57,405 nt of DNA, taken from Leptospiraceae bacterium. GTDB taxonomy: Bacteria; Spirochaetota; Leptospiria; Leptospirales; Leptospiraceae. Positions within the stretch are counted from its first letter, which is position 1, and each line of letters begins with the position of its first letter. The stretch is taken from contig JAGOHK010000017.1 in the NCBI GenBank assembly GCA_017996175.1, positions 1-57,405 on the forward strand, written 5' to 3'. Made by a program: the position numbers and the translations under genes. Shown here piece by piece: positions 9,721 through 19,327 of the stretch. Below the pieces are notes generated by a model. It had not been told where the DNA came from. It made no database searches and was given only the letters and a program-made list of their open reading frames with translations.

Positions 9721-10971
9721 CTATTTTTCTATATCCTCTAAGTCTTTTTCTAGACGACATTTTGGATAACTTCCGGGTTTGAGGTTAGTGCCTATATACC
9801 CGATAGCTTCTTGGGTGCTGACTACACTTATGTTCCAACCTGAAACATAATGAGGGCAAGTATGATGATTGTTTTTACATAGGACTTGTGCGGCTTTGGG
9901 TTTTGGGTATGCCCAAGCAGAAGGTGGATGAATACAGAGGTTTTCAATTTTGGCAATTTTGCGGATACGTTTGATTACCTTTTCGTATTGACGAAAACAA
10001 TCAATCATCGGGTTTGCAATTTCTTGGTCGAAATTTTTTTTCTCAACATTGTAGGCGAACATGGTAATGAGTTTCTGGACAATATCATCAGATTCATCAA
10101 TAGATTTATTTGCCTCCGAGATGAACCTAGTGATTTTTAATGCTTCCGTTAATATTTTAATAGTTTCTTCATAGTATTCGTTATCCGCTGCATTCGAAGT
10201 CTTTTCTCCTGGAGAAATTTGGAGAAATGGATTTTGTTTTAATACTTCAAAGTCTATTGGATCTGGGGTTTCTACAACATAAAGTCCGCGAATGATATGA
10301 TTTTGCACGGCATATATAACTTCATCCGGCAAACCAATATTAGTCGCAATTTTAAGATTTAGTTTCATTAAATCTAATAGTAGTAAGTCGTCTAGGTTCG
10401 AATTTTTCCAATAATTTGTTTTAAATAAAATCAAATCCGCTGCAAGCCCAGTCAAAAATGCATTGCGATGAATTAATTTGATTGTGTAACTTTTTTGTAT
10501 AACTGTCCCAAGACAGAGAAGCCCCATTTTAATAATATGCTGGAAAAAATCTTTGTCCTCAACCATTATTTCGTATAACGTTAAAACAAGGTTGTCTGAG
10601 TAAAATGCATTACTGATTAAGTTCTCAGTGTTTTTTACTGTAGAAGCATTTTGGTTAAATAGAATAGAAATAAAACTTTTTTCGGTTTCGTCTATGATCG
10701 GCACGACTTCTAGGGAGAGTTTTTTTCTGATTTTACCTATGAGTTCAGAATTAGTTTGTACTTTAAACGATGGGGTGTACTGGTCGCTCATGGACTCTAA
10801 TTTTTTTAGACTGGAGTCACGGATATATACAAGTTCTTTAATTAGTATATTTCCCTTTTTATCTGTTAATGCCTCTCGTAGCTGAATAGTTCCCAGTAAA
10901 TCTAAATTTATGATAAATTTAGTGAATTCTTTTAATTCCGAAAATTCGATTCCGTCTTTGGTGATTTTCAT
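9721..10971 (-). CDS. Conserved hypothetical protein, possibly a degenerate HD-type domain
   Basis: A 416-residue, mainly helical soluble protein. The middle (about 160-230) holds HRNAFLTGLAADLI and a later NHIIRGL with the spacing flavour of HD-GYP/HDOD domains, but the paired HD metal ligands are not evident, so enzymatic activity is doubtful. The C terminus has several Cys/His residues (LCIHPPSAW, VLCKNNHHTCPHY, PKCRLEKD) that might bind a metal. No signal peptide or membrane segment is seen. The gene converges with the HEAT gene (2-bp gap) and diverges from the coiled-coil gene across ~390 bp. The HD relationship is a weak inference. Confidence 0.6.
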   Translation of the reverse strand: MKITKDGIEFSELKEFTKFIINLDLLGTIQLREALTDKKGNILIKELVYIRDSSLKKLESMSDQYTPSFKVQTNSELIGKIRKKLSLEVVPIIDETEKSFISILFNQNASTVKNTENLISNAFYSDNLVLTLYEIMVEDKDFFQHIIKMGLLCLGTVIQKSYTIKLIHRNAFLTGLAADLILFKTNYWKNSNLDDLLLLDLMKLNLKIATNIGLPDEVIYAVQNHIIRGLYVVETPDPIDFEVLKQNPFLQISPGEKTSNAADNEYYEETIKILTEALKITRFISEANKSIDESDDIVQKLITMFAYNVEKKNFDQEIANPMIDCFRQYEKVIKRIRKIAKIENLCIHPPSAWAYPKPKAAQVLCKNNHHTCPHYVSGWNISVVSTQEAIGYIGTNLKPGSYPKCRLEKDLEDIEK

Positions 10972-11362
10972 AGATACTCTATACTATTATCGCCATAATC
11001 CTTGGGTAAATGAATAATAGCAATTTGAACTTTAAAATCCTTTATGAAAATAAAAAAATGATAAGAAAAATTAGGATTGGTTTCCGATAGATTAAATATG
11101 TCACATTGTTTATAAAAACTTTTTTCAGCTCTATTTCTAATCTTTAGAAGAATAAAGCCAAGAAAATTCAGACTTCCTATTAAATTTTCGGTAAAATACC
11201 GGAATTATGTCAGAAAAAATCATCAAACCCTATTGTGGTTTGACGGATACTCATTTATTTCCCTACTTTTTAGAAAAATCCTTATGAGACGAAATGAAAT
11301 TATGTCGATAGTTTTAGGGATAGTTATCCATTTTTAATTCTAAATCAGAGGTTTTTATTCAA
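10972..11362. other. Divergent intergenic region, with a doubtful 26-codon ORF
   Basis: This 391-bp spacer separates two divergent genes and should contain both promoters, but I see no strong consensus. A 26-codon ORF (11207-11287, plus strand, MSEKIIKPYCGL...) has CCGGA just upstream and could be a leader peptide or chance. A short CGGTA/TACCG hairpin lies immediately before it. No repeat copy is present. Confidence 0.3.
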
Positions 11363-13624
11363 ATGAGTGCAGCGGTAAAAATAATTAAAACAAACAAAGA
11401 CGTGAATAATGACGTTATCCTCGGAGCAGTGAATAGCAATAAACCGATAACCATTAAAACATACTATCTCACTGATTCTAGCCAAGAGTCTCTTCGAAAT
11501 ATTGTAACCTTGGTCTTAGAGAAATATGACAAATTAGATTCTATGGAGGCTTGTTATAATTCTATTCGTGGGCTAATGGTAAATGCTACGAAAGCAAATA
11601 TCAAACGAATTCTATTTAAAAAACTAGGTCTTGATATTACCGATCCAAATGAATACTTAAAAGGAATGGAAAAAATTGAGAAGGAACTGGATGAAAGTAA
11701 TTTTTATAAATATAAAAATGCTCTCATGAAACAAAACCTTACAGTAAAAACTACATTTACTTTTAACTCGGAAATGTTTTCAATTACTGTCAAAAATAAT
11801 TTTGTTTTACTTCCTCATGAATACCATCTAACTCAAAAGACAGATATAGAAAAGCCTGTAACAATAAACAATCATTATGCACCTAAATTGAAAGAAGAGT
11901 CGGAAGGGCTAATGTCAAATAGCTCTAAAGTAATTTCTTTAGACCAGTATAAAATGGATCAGCAAATCATTAGTCAAATTTCAAGTGAAGAAACAAATGA
12001 AACCATTGTGAAATTAGACATCGTATTAAAAGATAAAAATACTTTTAATACAGAAACATTTAGCCAGCAAATTGATGCACTATATGCAAATTATAAAACT
12101 CAGTTCGGAGAAGCCTTAGAAGAAACAATAGATGAAACAAGTGAACGAAAATATGTTACTGTTTCTACAAATCTTTCTAAAAGTTTATCGGGAAGTCTTA
12201 GAGGTAGGGGTGAATTCTTAAACCTATTAACCAGAATTCAAAATCTAGACTCACAACTTTATCGCGAACAACAACTATTACTCGCTAATTATGGTGAGAA
12301 TGTATTTAAAACTATTCAGGATAAATTAAATAAAGCCAAAGTTGAATCAAATGAGATTATTGCGCAAATTCAAAAAGTAGGACATGATACATTTGATTTG
12401 AATAAAAAACAAATAGAAATGTTTGTAAAACAAAGAGATGTTGAACTTGAAAAACAAATTAATTCTGAAATTAAAAAACATAAACAAAAGTTAGATGAAT
12501 TTAATTCTAGTCTAGATAGTAGAATTGAAAATCAGTCTATAATTTTAAAAGCGCAAGCTGACCAACACTTAGAGCAGATGAAAGAGAATGGAACTCAATT
12601 CATTGAATCCACATCGACTAAAATGACTAAGATTAAAGATGATTTTAAAGCAGATTTGGAAAGTGAAATTAATATTGTAGAACTTCTAAAACATGAACTT
12701 TTGATTGAAATTGGTTCTGAAAAAGAAGAGCTAGAAAAGTCTTTAGAAAATATTCAAAACGAAATTCGTAAGGTAGAAAAATTTAACACGAATAACGAAG
12801 TGATGGATAATTTAATTCGCCAATCCGATGAAGCTTTTTGGAAAATGTCTACCAATATTGAAGTCATCAAAGCAAAAGAAGAAAGTATCAATAATTTTAT
12901 GAGCAATATTAGTTTACTCGAAACAGCAATTCGTGAGACAGAACAGGAATTAAAATTACTTGATCGAGAAAAAACAGATTTCCTAAATGAAAAAGGAAAA
13001 GTAATTCAGACAGTTGATTCTAAAATTAAACAAATGGAAAAGTTTGGTGAAGAAGTGAAACAGAAGTTAGTTGAAATAACTGGCTTCGAGCGCAAACTCA
13101 ATATTATCTCTGGTTCTTTAACAGAACAAGTCAAAAAAACGAAAGTAGTAGATGAGCAACTAGCAAAATTTTCAAAAGAGGTTTCTTCTCTTGAATTAAA
13201 ACGAAATGACTTAAATCATTTTGTATCTGAAGTAGATCAAAAAGTTGCCTTAATTAACAGTAAAACAGCAGATATTAAACTTATGGAATCTAAGTTCCAC
13301 CATATAGAAAGTATGATGATTGATTTATCTGCTCGTCACAAGCAGATTATCACTATGGAAGAAAGACTCAACGGAATGAAAGGTAATATTGAAAAACTCC
13401 TTGTGCAGGCAGATGATAAAATTGCTAAAATCAATTCCGCAGTTTCTACAACAAAAACAGGAAAAGGAAGAACTAAAAAAATTCCTCCTAAATTATCCGG
13501 AGTTGTCCAAGAAATTAGAGATAATGTAATTTCTTTAAAGAAAAAAAGACAATCAATTCCTGAAATTGCAAAAACACTTGATATAAGTGAAGAAATTGTT
13601 TCTATGATACTTGCAATGAGATAG
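11363..13624 (+). CDS. Long coiled-coil protein with partial GHKL-like N-terminal domain
   Basis: A 753-residue protein. The first ~155 residues are clearly homologous to the protein at 25880-26656 (shared VNATKANIKRILF / INATKANLKRVLF, then LGLDI and VKNNF). In the short paralogue this region carries a histidine-kinase-type N-box; here the N-box Glu is Gly72 and the glycine-rich ATP-lid motif is absent, so ATP hydrolysis is unlikely. Residues about 270-690 form a very long coiled coil rich in Glu, Lys, Gln and Asn. The last ~40 residues (IPEIAKTLDISEEIVSMIL) look like a helix-turn-helix. It has no signal peptide or TM segment, suggesting a cytoplasmic structural or regulatory rod. Two membrane-protein genes follow at 21 and 7 bp, probably in one operon. 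Confidence 0.85.
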   Translation: MSAAVKIIKTNKDVNNDVILGAVNSNKPITIKTYYLTDSSQESLRNIVTLVLEKYDKLDSMEACYNSIRGLMVNATKANIKRILFKKLGLDITDPNEYLKGMEKIEKELDESNFYKYKNALMKQNLTVKTTFTFNSEMFSITVKNNFVLLPHEYHLTQKTDIEKPVTINNHYAPKLKEESEGLMSNSSKVISLDQYKMDQQIISQISSEETNETIVKLDIVLKDKNTFNTETFSQQIDALYANYKTQFGEALEETIDETSERKYVTVSTNLSKSLSGSLRGRGEFLNLLTRIQNLDSQLYREQQLLLANYGENVFKTIQDKLNKAKVESNEIIAQIQKVGHDTFDLNKKQIEMFVKQRDVELEKQINSEIKKHKQKLDEFNSSLDSRIENQSIILKAQADQHLEQMKENGTQFIESTSTKMTKIKDDFKADLESEINIVELLKHELLIEIGSEKEELEKSLENIQNEIRKVEKFNTNNEVMDNLIRQSDEAFWKMSTNIEVIKAKEESINNFMSNISLLETAIRETEQELKLLDREKTDFLNEKGKVIQTVDSKIKQMEKFGEEVKQKLVEITGFERKLNIISGSLTEQVKKTKVVDEQLAKFSKEVSSLELKRNDLNHFVSEVDQKVALINSKTADIKLMESKFHHIESMMIDLSARHKQIITMEERLNGMKGNIEKLLVQADDKIAKINSAVSTTKTGKGRTKKIPPKLSGVVQEIRDNVISLKKKRQSIPEIAKTLDISEEIVSMILAMR

Positions 13625-13645
13625 AATTAGCGGTTACTATTCGTT

Positions 13646-13990
13646 ATGCCGCATTTTTTTTTAGCAACAACATCTGAACCGCTAACTATACTTGTAGATA
13701 TTATTTTCATAGTTGGAATTTCTACAATGGTTGCCTGGTATTTTTATTTTTACCTTAAACGAGAAGTGATTGGGGGATTTATTGGTGCAGTTGTTATTTC
13801 TGGACTTGGTGCAATTTTGATTCTTGCGACACTCCAAACATTTCTACGAGATATTATCATGTGGCTCATGTCTCCTAAACTAGGAACGATTCAATTATCT
13901 AACGTGAACCTAATTGTGATTCTCCTCGGAGCTTACCTTTCCTTATTCCTTTTAGTAAAAATTAATTATAATAAAAAAAGAAAAGATTAA
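13646..13990 (+). CDS. Small membrane protein, function unknown
   Basis: A 114-residue protein with three or four hydrophobic helices (about 14-35, 40-62 and 83-105) and a basic tail (NYNKKRKD). A short segment between the second and third helices (LRDIIMWLMSPKLG) may be amphipathic. It lies 21 bp after the coiled-coil gene and 7 bp before the next membrane-protein gene, so the three are probably co-expressed and the coiled-coil protein could be anchored or organised at the membrane through these partners; that is inference. I do not recognise the family. Confidence 0.72.
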   Translation: MPHFFLATTSEPLTILVDIIFIVGISTMVAWYFYFYLKREVIGGFIGAVVISGLGAILILATLQTFLRDIIMWLMSPKLGTIQLSNVNLIVILLGAYLSLFLLVKINYNKKRKD

Positions 13991-13997
13991 AGCCTCA

Positions 13998-15023
13998 ATG
14001 AAAAGTGCGAGACTAGGTTTATTTGTATTATCCGCTATAGGACTAGTAGTAAGTTTGGTTATACATATTTCCTTATATTTTGATATAAATGTACAGGACT
14101 TGCCTATTAGTCCTTTTATTTTGCATATTGGAGTTTTTATCGTATTCATTCCTTCGTTAATTTTTTTACTAATTGAAAATAATGATAAGCCAGATGAAGA
14201 TGGACGAGTCAATCCTTTAAAAACTTTGTATAAGGAGTCTCCCAAGTATTTGATTGGAATAGTATCCATCCTATACATCTACGCTATTCTCAATTTTATT
14301 TTATTTATGGGGACAATGGAAGGTGGACCTTCTATTCGTGATGGGAAGTATATATTAAGTAACCACGGGAATATAATAAGGGAATTATCATTTGAAGAAT
14401 ACCAATTATATAGAAGGCGAGAAGTAAAAGGATTTTCGGGACACTGGATGCTTTTTTATTCAGCAGCACTACTATTATCGAATCCATTTCGAAAGAAAAA
14501 AGAAAATCTTCCAGCAAAAGAAAGAGAAATAGTAAATCGACTGGATCTTCCTGTTCAATCGTTTGAAAGAAGATTATATGAAAAGGGTCAGTTTTTATTT
14601 ATTCTTTCTGCAATCAGTATTCCTTTATTTATATTCTTTTTGTTTTACAGTCCCTATTTTATTTTGCTTGCGGTTACTGGTATTTTTCCTCTCAACTTGG
14701 TTTTGAACTTATACTTTTTTGTAACTTGGTCAAAGTATTATATAAAATTCTATTCCATTCAAGAACAAAATTTACAAATAGAGGTTTATCGGTACAATGC
14801 TCTATGTAAGTATAATTTTTCTCTGAATGAAATTAAAGTCAAACTAAACAAAAAGCATATTAGGGGAGGTGAACTAGTTCACCTTAGTTTTTACGATCTA
14901 GCGGAAAAGGAAATATTTTCTCAGTATGAGTCGAGTCAGTGGAGTCCAAATCTTTTGCGAGACTTAGAGATTGCACTAAGTCTCGCAAAAGAGAAAAGTA
15001 AGTTTTCGGGTTCTATAATCTAG
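13998..15023 (+). CDS. Polytopic membrane protein, function unknown
   Basis: A 341-residue protein with about six hydrophobic segments: three in the first ~110 residues, one near 150-160 and a tight pair at about 200-250. The C-terminal ~85 residues are soluble and probably cytoplasmic. No catalytic motif is visible. The gene is the third in an apparent operon with the coiled-coil and 114-residue membrane proteins. Its 3' end overlaps the convergent acyl-CoA dehydrogenase gene by 11 bp and encodes one half of a 17-bp inverted repeat. I do not recognise the family. Confidence 0.75.
   Translation: MKSARLGLFVLSAIGLVVSLVIHISLYFDINVQDLPISPFILHIGVFIVFIPSLIFLLIENNDKPDEDGRVNPLKTLYKESPKYLIGIVSILYIYAILNFILFMGTMEGGPSIRDGKYILSNHGNIIRELSFEEYQLYRRREVKGFSGHWMLFYSAALLLSNPFRKKKENLPAKEREIVNRLDLPVQSFERRLYEKGQFLFILSAISIPLFIFFLFYSPYFILLAVTGIFPLNLVLNLYFFVTWSKYYIKFYSIQEQNLQIEVYRYNALCKYNFSLNEIKVKLNKKHIRGGELVHLSFYDLAEKEIFSQYESSQWSPNLLRDLEIALSLAKEKSKFSGSII
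14951..14992. repeat. Perfect 17-bp inverted repeat at a convergent gene junction
   Basis: The arms are 14951-14967 (TCTTTTGCGAGACTTAG) and 14976-14992 (its exact reverse complement), with an 8-nt loop. It lies within the last codons of the 341-residue membrane protein and about 20 bp beyond the stop codon of the opposing dehydrogenase gene. It could fold in transcripts from either strand. No T-run follows on either strand, so a classical intrinsic terminator is not supported; an RNA-stabilising or pausing hairpin is more likely. Confidence 0.8.
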
Positions 15024-16683
15024 CTTCTAAAAGCCCTTTAGCAATAACACGAAGAGCCATTACTTCTTCAGCTCCTTCGAAAATAGAGAATACACGAGAG
15101 TCTACGAAGTAACGAGATACAGCGTATTCTTCTGCGTAACCCATTCCTCCATGAATCTGCATTGCTTCTCGGCAAACCCATTCAGAAATTTTAGAGGCGT
15201 AAAACTTAATGAGGGTAGCTTCCATTTGCCCCTTGTGGTCGTCCATGAGACGAGCAACAAAGTTAGTAAACTGACGAGAAGCCTGGATAATCATTGCCAT
15301 ACGAGCCAGTTTGTATTGAGTGAGATTGTATTCATAGATTGGTTTTTTAAATACTTGTCGCTCTGTCGCATAACGTAGACCTGCTTCAAAAGCGGCTTGC
15401 ATTACACCATTAGCGCGGGCAGCAGTTTGGATACGACCACCAGCAAAACCTTCCATTTGTAAATAAAATCCTTTTCCACGATACGCTTCGCCGCCGACAA
15501 GGTTTTCATCTGGAACAAAGTAATCTTCGAAAGAAACTTCAAAAGAATGCATACCACGATAACCAATAGTTCCAATGGCTTTGCCTTCCATACGACCACC
15601 ACCTTCTTGTCTATGGTCAAAACTATGTCCAAGGAAACGAGGTTTCTCAGCGAGTAATATAGATAAACCTTTATGTTTTAATTCAAGATCAGATTCAGTG
15701 CGGCAGAGGACTAACAAGACGTTTGCGTAACCGGCAAACGTACACCATGTTTTCACACCGTTGATTTTCCAACCGCCCTCTACTTTGGTTCCAGTAACAA
15801 TTACACCGGCAACATCAGAACCATAGTTAGGCTCAGTTACAGCGACAGCCGCCATGACTTCTCCGCTTGCAAGTTTAGCGAGCCATTTTTCTTTTTGCGC
15901 TTCCGTTCCACCTTTTAGAATAGCTTTGGATACAATTTCAGGTCTTGTGATTAAACTTCCCGCAATACCAAGCCCACCGCGCGACAACTCTTCTGTAACC
16001 ACAAGCATACTGATATTATCCGGCTTGTCAGCAGGTTGGATTCCACCATAAGTCTCTGGAATACAAAGACCAAAACAACCCATATCATTTAAACCATCAA
16101 TAATATCTTGGGGGATAATATCGTCTGCCCTATGAACATGCTCCGCGTGCGGCTTAACGACATCTTCCGCAAACTTACGAAATGTCTCACGGAAAGATTC
16201 ATGGTCGTCACTGAGTCCATAAGCTCCCGCATGACCAACTTTTTGAATCGTGTCGATGATACGAGAGTAGTGTTCGATTTTTGTGGAATCTTGGATGAAT
16301 GTATTTACAGAAGAATTAAATAATTCCGAGGTAACTTTTTCATGTGTGGTTGTATACTCAACTGGTTTAGAAATTAATTCAGAGCGAATATGCGAAACCA
16401 CTTCAGCGGCAAATACAATTGCCATTTCTTGTTCCAACTCGCCGGTTCCAAAAGAAGAGTCCCAAGCATAATTGATAAAATGCTCTGCAATTTTTTGCTC
16501 GGCAGTCATCCAGGAAAGTTGATAGAATACGTATTGATTTTCATCCATTTTAGGAATGGAAATAGAGCCTTTCACATTACACTGATTGGCAAGACCTTTA
16601 GTAATTTCTTCGAGCAAATTACCGGATGCGGCAAGTGATTTAAGGGCTGATTCTTTATCTAAAGCGATTGTTGCAGTAGCCAT
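15013..16683 (-). CDS. Acyl-CoA dehydrogenase with N-terminal extension
   Basis: This FAD-dependent acyl-CoA dehydrogenase (556 residues) is longer than the usual ~380. Residues about 1-140 form an extra helical N-terminal domain; the dehydrogenase core follows, with VTEPNYGSDVAGV (FAD/substrate loop), the IHGGMGYAEEY motif and the catalytic-base region IFEGAEE, where Glu536 is the expected base. Methylsuccinyl-CoA dehydrogenases of the ethylmalonyl-CoA pathway are also about 550 residues with an N-terminal extension, so that activity is possible, but nothing in the neighbourhood encodes that pathway and I do not assign it. The alternative is a fatty-acid beta-oxidation enzyme. The 3' end overlaps the convergent membrane-protein gene by 11 bp. 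Confidence 0.93.
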   Translation of the reverse strand: MATATIALDKESALKSLAASGNLLEEITKGLANQCNVKGSISIPKMDENQYVFYQLSWMTAEQKIAEHFINYAWDSSFGTGELEQEMAIVFAAEVVSHIRSELISKPVEYTTTHEKVTSELFNSSVNTFIQDSTKIEHYSRIIDTIQKVGHAGAYGLSDDHESFRETFRKFAEDVVKPHAEHVHRADDIIPQDIIDGLNDMGCFGLCIPETYGGIQPADKPDNISMLVVTEELSRGGLGIAGSLITRPEIVSKAILKGGTEAQKEKWLAKLASGEVMAAVAVTEPNYGSDVAGVIVTGTKVEGGWKINGVKTWCTFAGYANVLLVLCRTESDLELKHKGLSILLAEKPRFLGHSFDHRQEGGGRMEGKAIGTIGYRGMHSFEVSFEDYFVPDENLVGGEAYRGKGFYLQMEGFAGGRIQTAARANGVMQAAFEAGLRYATERQVFKKPIYEYNLTQYKLARMAMIIQASRQFTNFVARLMDDHKGQMEATLIKFYASKISEWVCREAMQIHGGMGYAEEYAVSRYFVDSRVFSIFEGAEEVMALRVIAKGLLEARL

Positions 16684-17050
16684 TGAGCTAATCCTCGTTA
16701 TTTTTTAAATTAGAACGTGCCAGTTGTTTCTTTTGGGCGATTCGATGGTTTGACTTCGCTCACCAACCGATTTAACTAGAATTACTATTCTGTAAAATCA
16801 ATACTTTCTTGGTGAAGGATGATCGAAGTCAAACCATCGACCGCGCTTTCCGCTACAATTCCGCTATATAGAATTTGCCCAAGGCAATATCCTAATTCGG
16901 AATTTCCGCTGCAATCGCTATCGCTCATAGTAAGCTAACCGAAGCGTTCTTAAGTTTACTTAGAATACTATAACCTGAGATTTGGGATTCCTGTCATCTC
17001 GAATATTATGCAAGTTTAGTCAAATCCTTCCTTTGTAGTAATCTTTTACT
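16684..17050. other. Intergenic region with a long-range inverted repeat
   Basis: No gene is evident in these 367 bp between two co-directional minus-strand genes. The main feature is a perfect 17-bp inverted repeat: TCGATGGTTTGACTTCG at 16742-16758 and its reverse complement at 16824-16840, 65 bp apart. The dehydrogenase promoter (minus strand) must lie in the right part, but I see no clear consensus. Confidence 0.6.
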
Positions 17051-19201
17051 TTATAAAAATTTCAAATCTTCCCCTTCTACAGATAATGTTTTGTATTTTC
17101 CTGAAATCCAATTTTCTAAGTCGGAGGAATACCAACGAGAAAATCTTCTGTCCGATGGACCTCCCGGCATATTAGAAATAGAAACGTTAGTAGACATATC
17201 TGATATAATTCGAATGGATGCTGCAAAACTAGTTTTGCGACCGGCTGCTTTGTAAATTTGTCCCTGCGAAATAGTGGCACGTCCACCGGCGAGAGAAATC
17301 GGACCTTTATCAAATCCTAGGAATCGAGGAAGTTTTCCCCCAAATAAAATATGGGTAAAATTAATCTCTTGTACACTTCCCCATGTTTTAATTGGAGTAT
17401 TTAAACTAGCTGCGGCTACTCTCTTGTAAATCGCTTCTCGTGTTTCAATACCAAACCAGATAGATTTTTCAGATAAAAGAATATTCACAAACTTGTCATA
17501 GAAATCAACGAATACGCCGGTTTCGTCTTGTAAAAAGGAAATTAGTTTCTCTCCTAGATTCTTTTTCCCGAATACTTCTTTGAAGAGCGCCTTGTAAAAT
17601 ACTTCGAAGAGATAAGCACCCTTAGACTCTATATCATAATTCAAATCCCAATTTTTTAGAATATTTCCCTGCTCAGTCTCAGGTAGAAGTGGCTTTAGAA
17701 TTTTCATAAAAATTTCTGCTTCCAGAGAATATACATCGTAGTGCATTTTACAAATATCCTCTACCGTAAAATTAGAACCATTGCGGATAAGATTTGTTAT
17801 TCTGTCTGCGCGGTATGAGCCCATTGCCATATTGAGTGGTTTTATTTTTCCGTATTGGTTTAAATCGTTATTAGCCGTTACAAAAAATCCTTCTTTTGGA
17901 TTATAAGACTTTGGTAAATCAGAAGCTGACTCAAATCCATTCCAGTCGTCTTTTTTATCCCAACCGCAAAATGGAACGAAGCCGCTGGATTTCTTTTTTC
18001 GTTTAGGGACTTTTCCTGTCATCTGATAACCAATATTGCCTTCTGAATCAGCAATTACAAAATTCCAGGCAGTCTCTAAGTTACGGACGGACTCCATTGC
18101 CTCTTTCGTTTTTTTGATTTTGAGCAGTGACAAAACAGCATTCACCGAAGCACCACCTGATTCAACACCAGCCCATAAAGAAGATAGATAAACACCTTCT
18201 TTGTAGGGATCTCCGTCTAGTGTCCCGTGTTCATTTTCATAGAAGGTAACTTCTTCGGTCTTTTTTTTCTTGCGCAGAATTGTTTCTTTTCTGATTACAA
18301 ATGGTTTGTATTTTCCTTCTTTTAAATACTTTCCCTCTTTGCACTGCTCCATCCATGAATCGTGTCCATCTACAAATGCGTAGGTAACTCCCCAACTGAT
18401 GTCATTGGTTCTACCAGTTAGAATTCCCGGAATTCCCGGCATACTTGCGCCTATCGCATACCAATTTCCAGTAGTTAAAATTACTTCACACCAAACTGCT
18501 GGCAGCCGGTTGATTTCTAAATGTGGATCATTGGCTAATATTGGTTTTCCGCTCTTTGTGAGTTTACCCCCGATTACCCAGTTATTCGATGCCATCATTT
18601 TAGGTGCACCAATTTCCCATAGAACTTCGGGGGGAATTATTTTGTCTTCTAAATGAATTTTTTTTATCCATTCATAATCTGCTCCTGCGAGGATATTCGG
18701 AAATAGCTCCTCTAGATGTTTTTTACTTATACCCGCTTGCACCATTTCAATGAAAAGTCGTTCTATCTCTGCTTGGGACTGGGCTAATGTTAAATATCCT
18801 ATCATTCTCGAAATCAATAGACTATCTTCAACTGTCCAAGTCTCTCTTGGGACACCGAGTAATTTCATTTCAAGCGGGTAAGTTTTATCAAAACCTTCAT
18901 TTACACCTGCACAGTAGGATTCTAGCCAATTTTTAAATTCAGGCTCTATTTCATTTAAAGGTTTATTGGTTCTTCCATACCAATTCATTTTTCTAAAAAA
19001 AGTATCTATAGCGAGAGAAGTATCACTTGAATCTAAAAGCTCAGAAAGTCTACCTCTACCTAACGTTTTCATGAACATCATATTCATACCCCTATCCACT
19101 GCGTGAATATACCCCAAAGCATACATACAGTCTTGTATGGAATTGGCTTTTACCTTTGGGACTCCCTGTTTATTTCTAGTGATTTTTATATTTTCTCTCA
19201 T
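17051..19201 (-). CDS. Penicillin-acylase-family (S45) N-terminal-nucleophile hydrolase
   Basis: A 716-residue member of peptidase family S45 (penicillin, glutaryl or acyl-homoserine-lactone acylases), which cleave amide bonds of N-acylated substrates. The expected autocatalytic cleavage site is before Ser205 in ASNNWVIGG, splitting the precursor into an alpha part (1-204) and a beta chain (205-716). Family-typical features include HAVDRGMNM near residue 34, ANDPHLEI after the nucleophile and RTNDISWG. Unlike most S45 enzymes it has no signal peptide; a stop codon lies four codons upstream of the chosen ATG, which has GGGAAAAAAA just before it, so an exported form would need an upstream frame I cannot find. 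The substrate is unknown; acyl-homoserine lactones are only one possibility. Confidence 0.92.
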   Translation of the reverse strand: MRENIKITRNKQGVPKVKANSIQDCMYALGYIHAVDRGMNMMFMKTLGRGRLSELLDSSDTSLAIDTFFRKMNWYGRTNKPLNEIEPEFKNWLESYCAGVNEGFDKTYPLEMKLLGVPRETWTVEDSLLISRMIGYLTLAQSQAEIERLFIEMVQAGISKKHLEELFPNILAGADYEWIKKIHLEDKIIPPEVLWEIGAPKMMASNNWVIGGKLTKSGKPILANDPHLEINRLPAVWCEVILTTGNWYAIGASMPGIPGILTGRTNDISWGVTYAFVDGHDSWMEQCKEGKYLKEGKYKPFVIRKETILRKKKKTEEVTFYENEHGTLDGDPYKEGVYLSSLWAGVESGGASVNAVLSLLKIKKTKEAMESVRNLETAWNFVIADSEGNIGYQMTGKVPKRKKKSSGFVPFCGWDKKDDWNGFESASDLPKSYNPKEGFFVTANNDLNQYGKIKPLNMAMGSYRADRITNLIRNGSNFTVEDICKMHYDVYSLEAEIFMKILKPLLPETEQGNILKNWDLNYDIESKGAYLFEVFYKALFKEVFGKKNLGEKLISFLQDETGVFVDFYDKFVNILLSEKSIWFGIETREAIYKRVAAASLNTPIKTWGSVQEINFTHILFGGKLPRFLGFDKGPISLAGGRATISQGQIYKAAGRKTSFAASIRIISDMSTNVSISNMPGGPSDRRFSRWYSSDLENWISGKYKTLSVEGEDLKFL

Positions 19202-19327
19202 TTTTTTTCCCTAAATTGACTAAGTTCGATGTATTGGAATATTATGGCATTCTGCAAACATAATTCTGTATTTATTTATATAAAAATGTTGTCTCAAATG
19301 AATTAGATTCAATCATAACTTAAATAC

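Noticed and set aside
9721..10971. Assigning the 416-residue protein as an HD-GYP phosphodiesterase
   Set aside because: The HD and GYP metal-ligand motifs are not evident; only the helical pattern recalls the fold.
11207..11287. 26-codon ORF as a leader peptide
   Set aside because: No regulatory codon run or attenuator hairpin pair; chance occurrence in a 391-bp spacer is likely.
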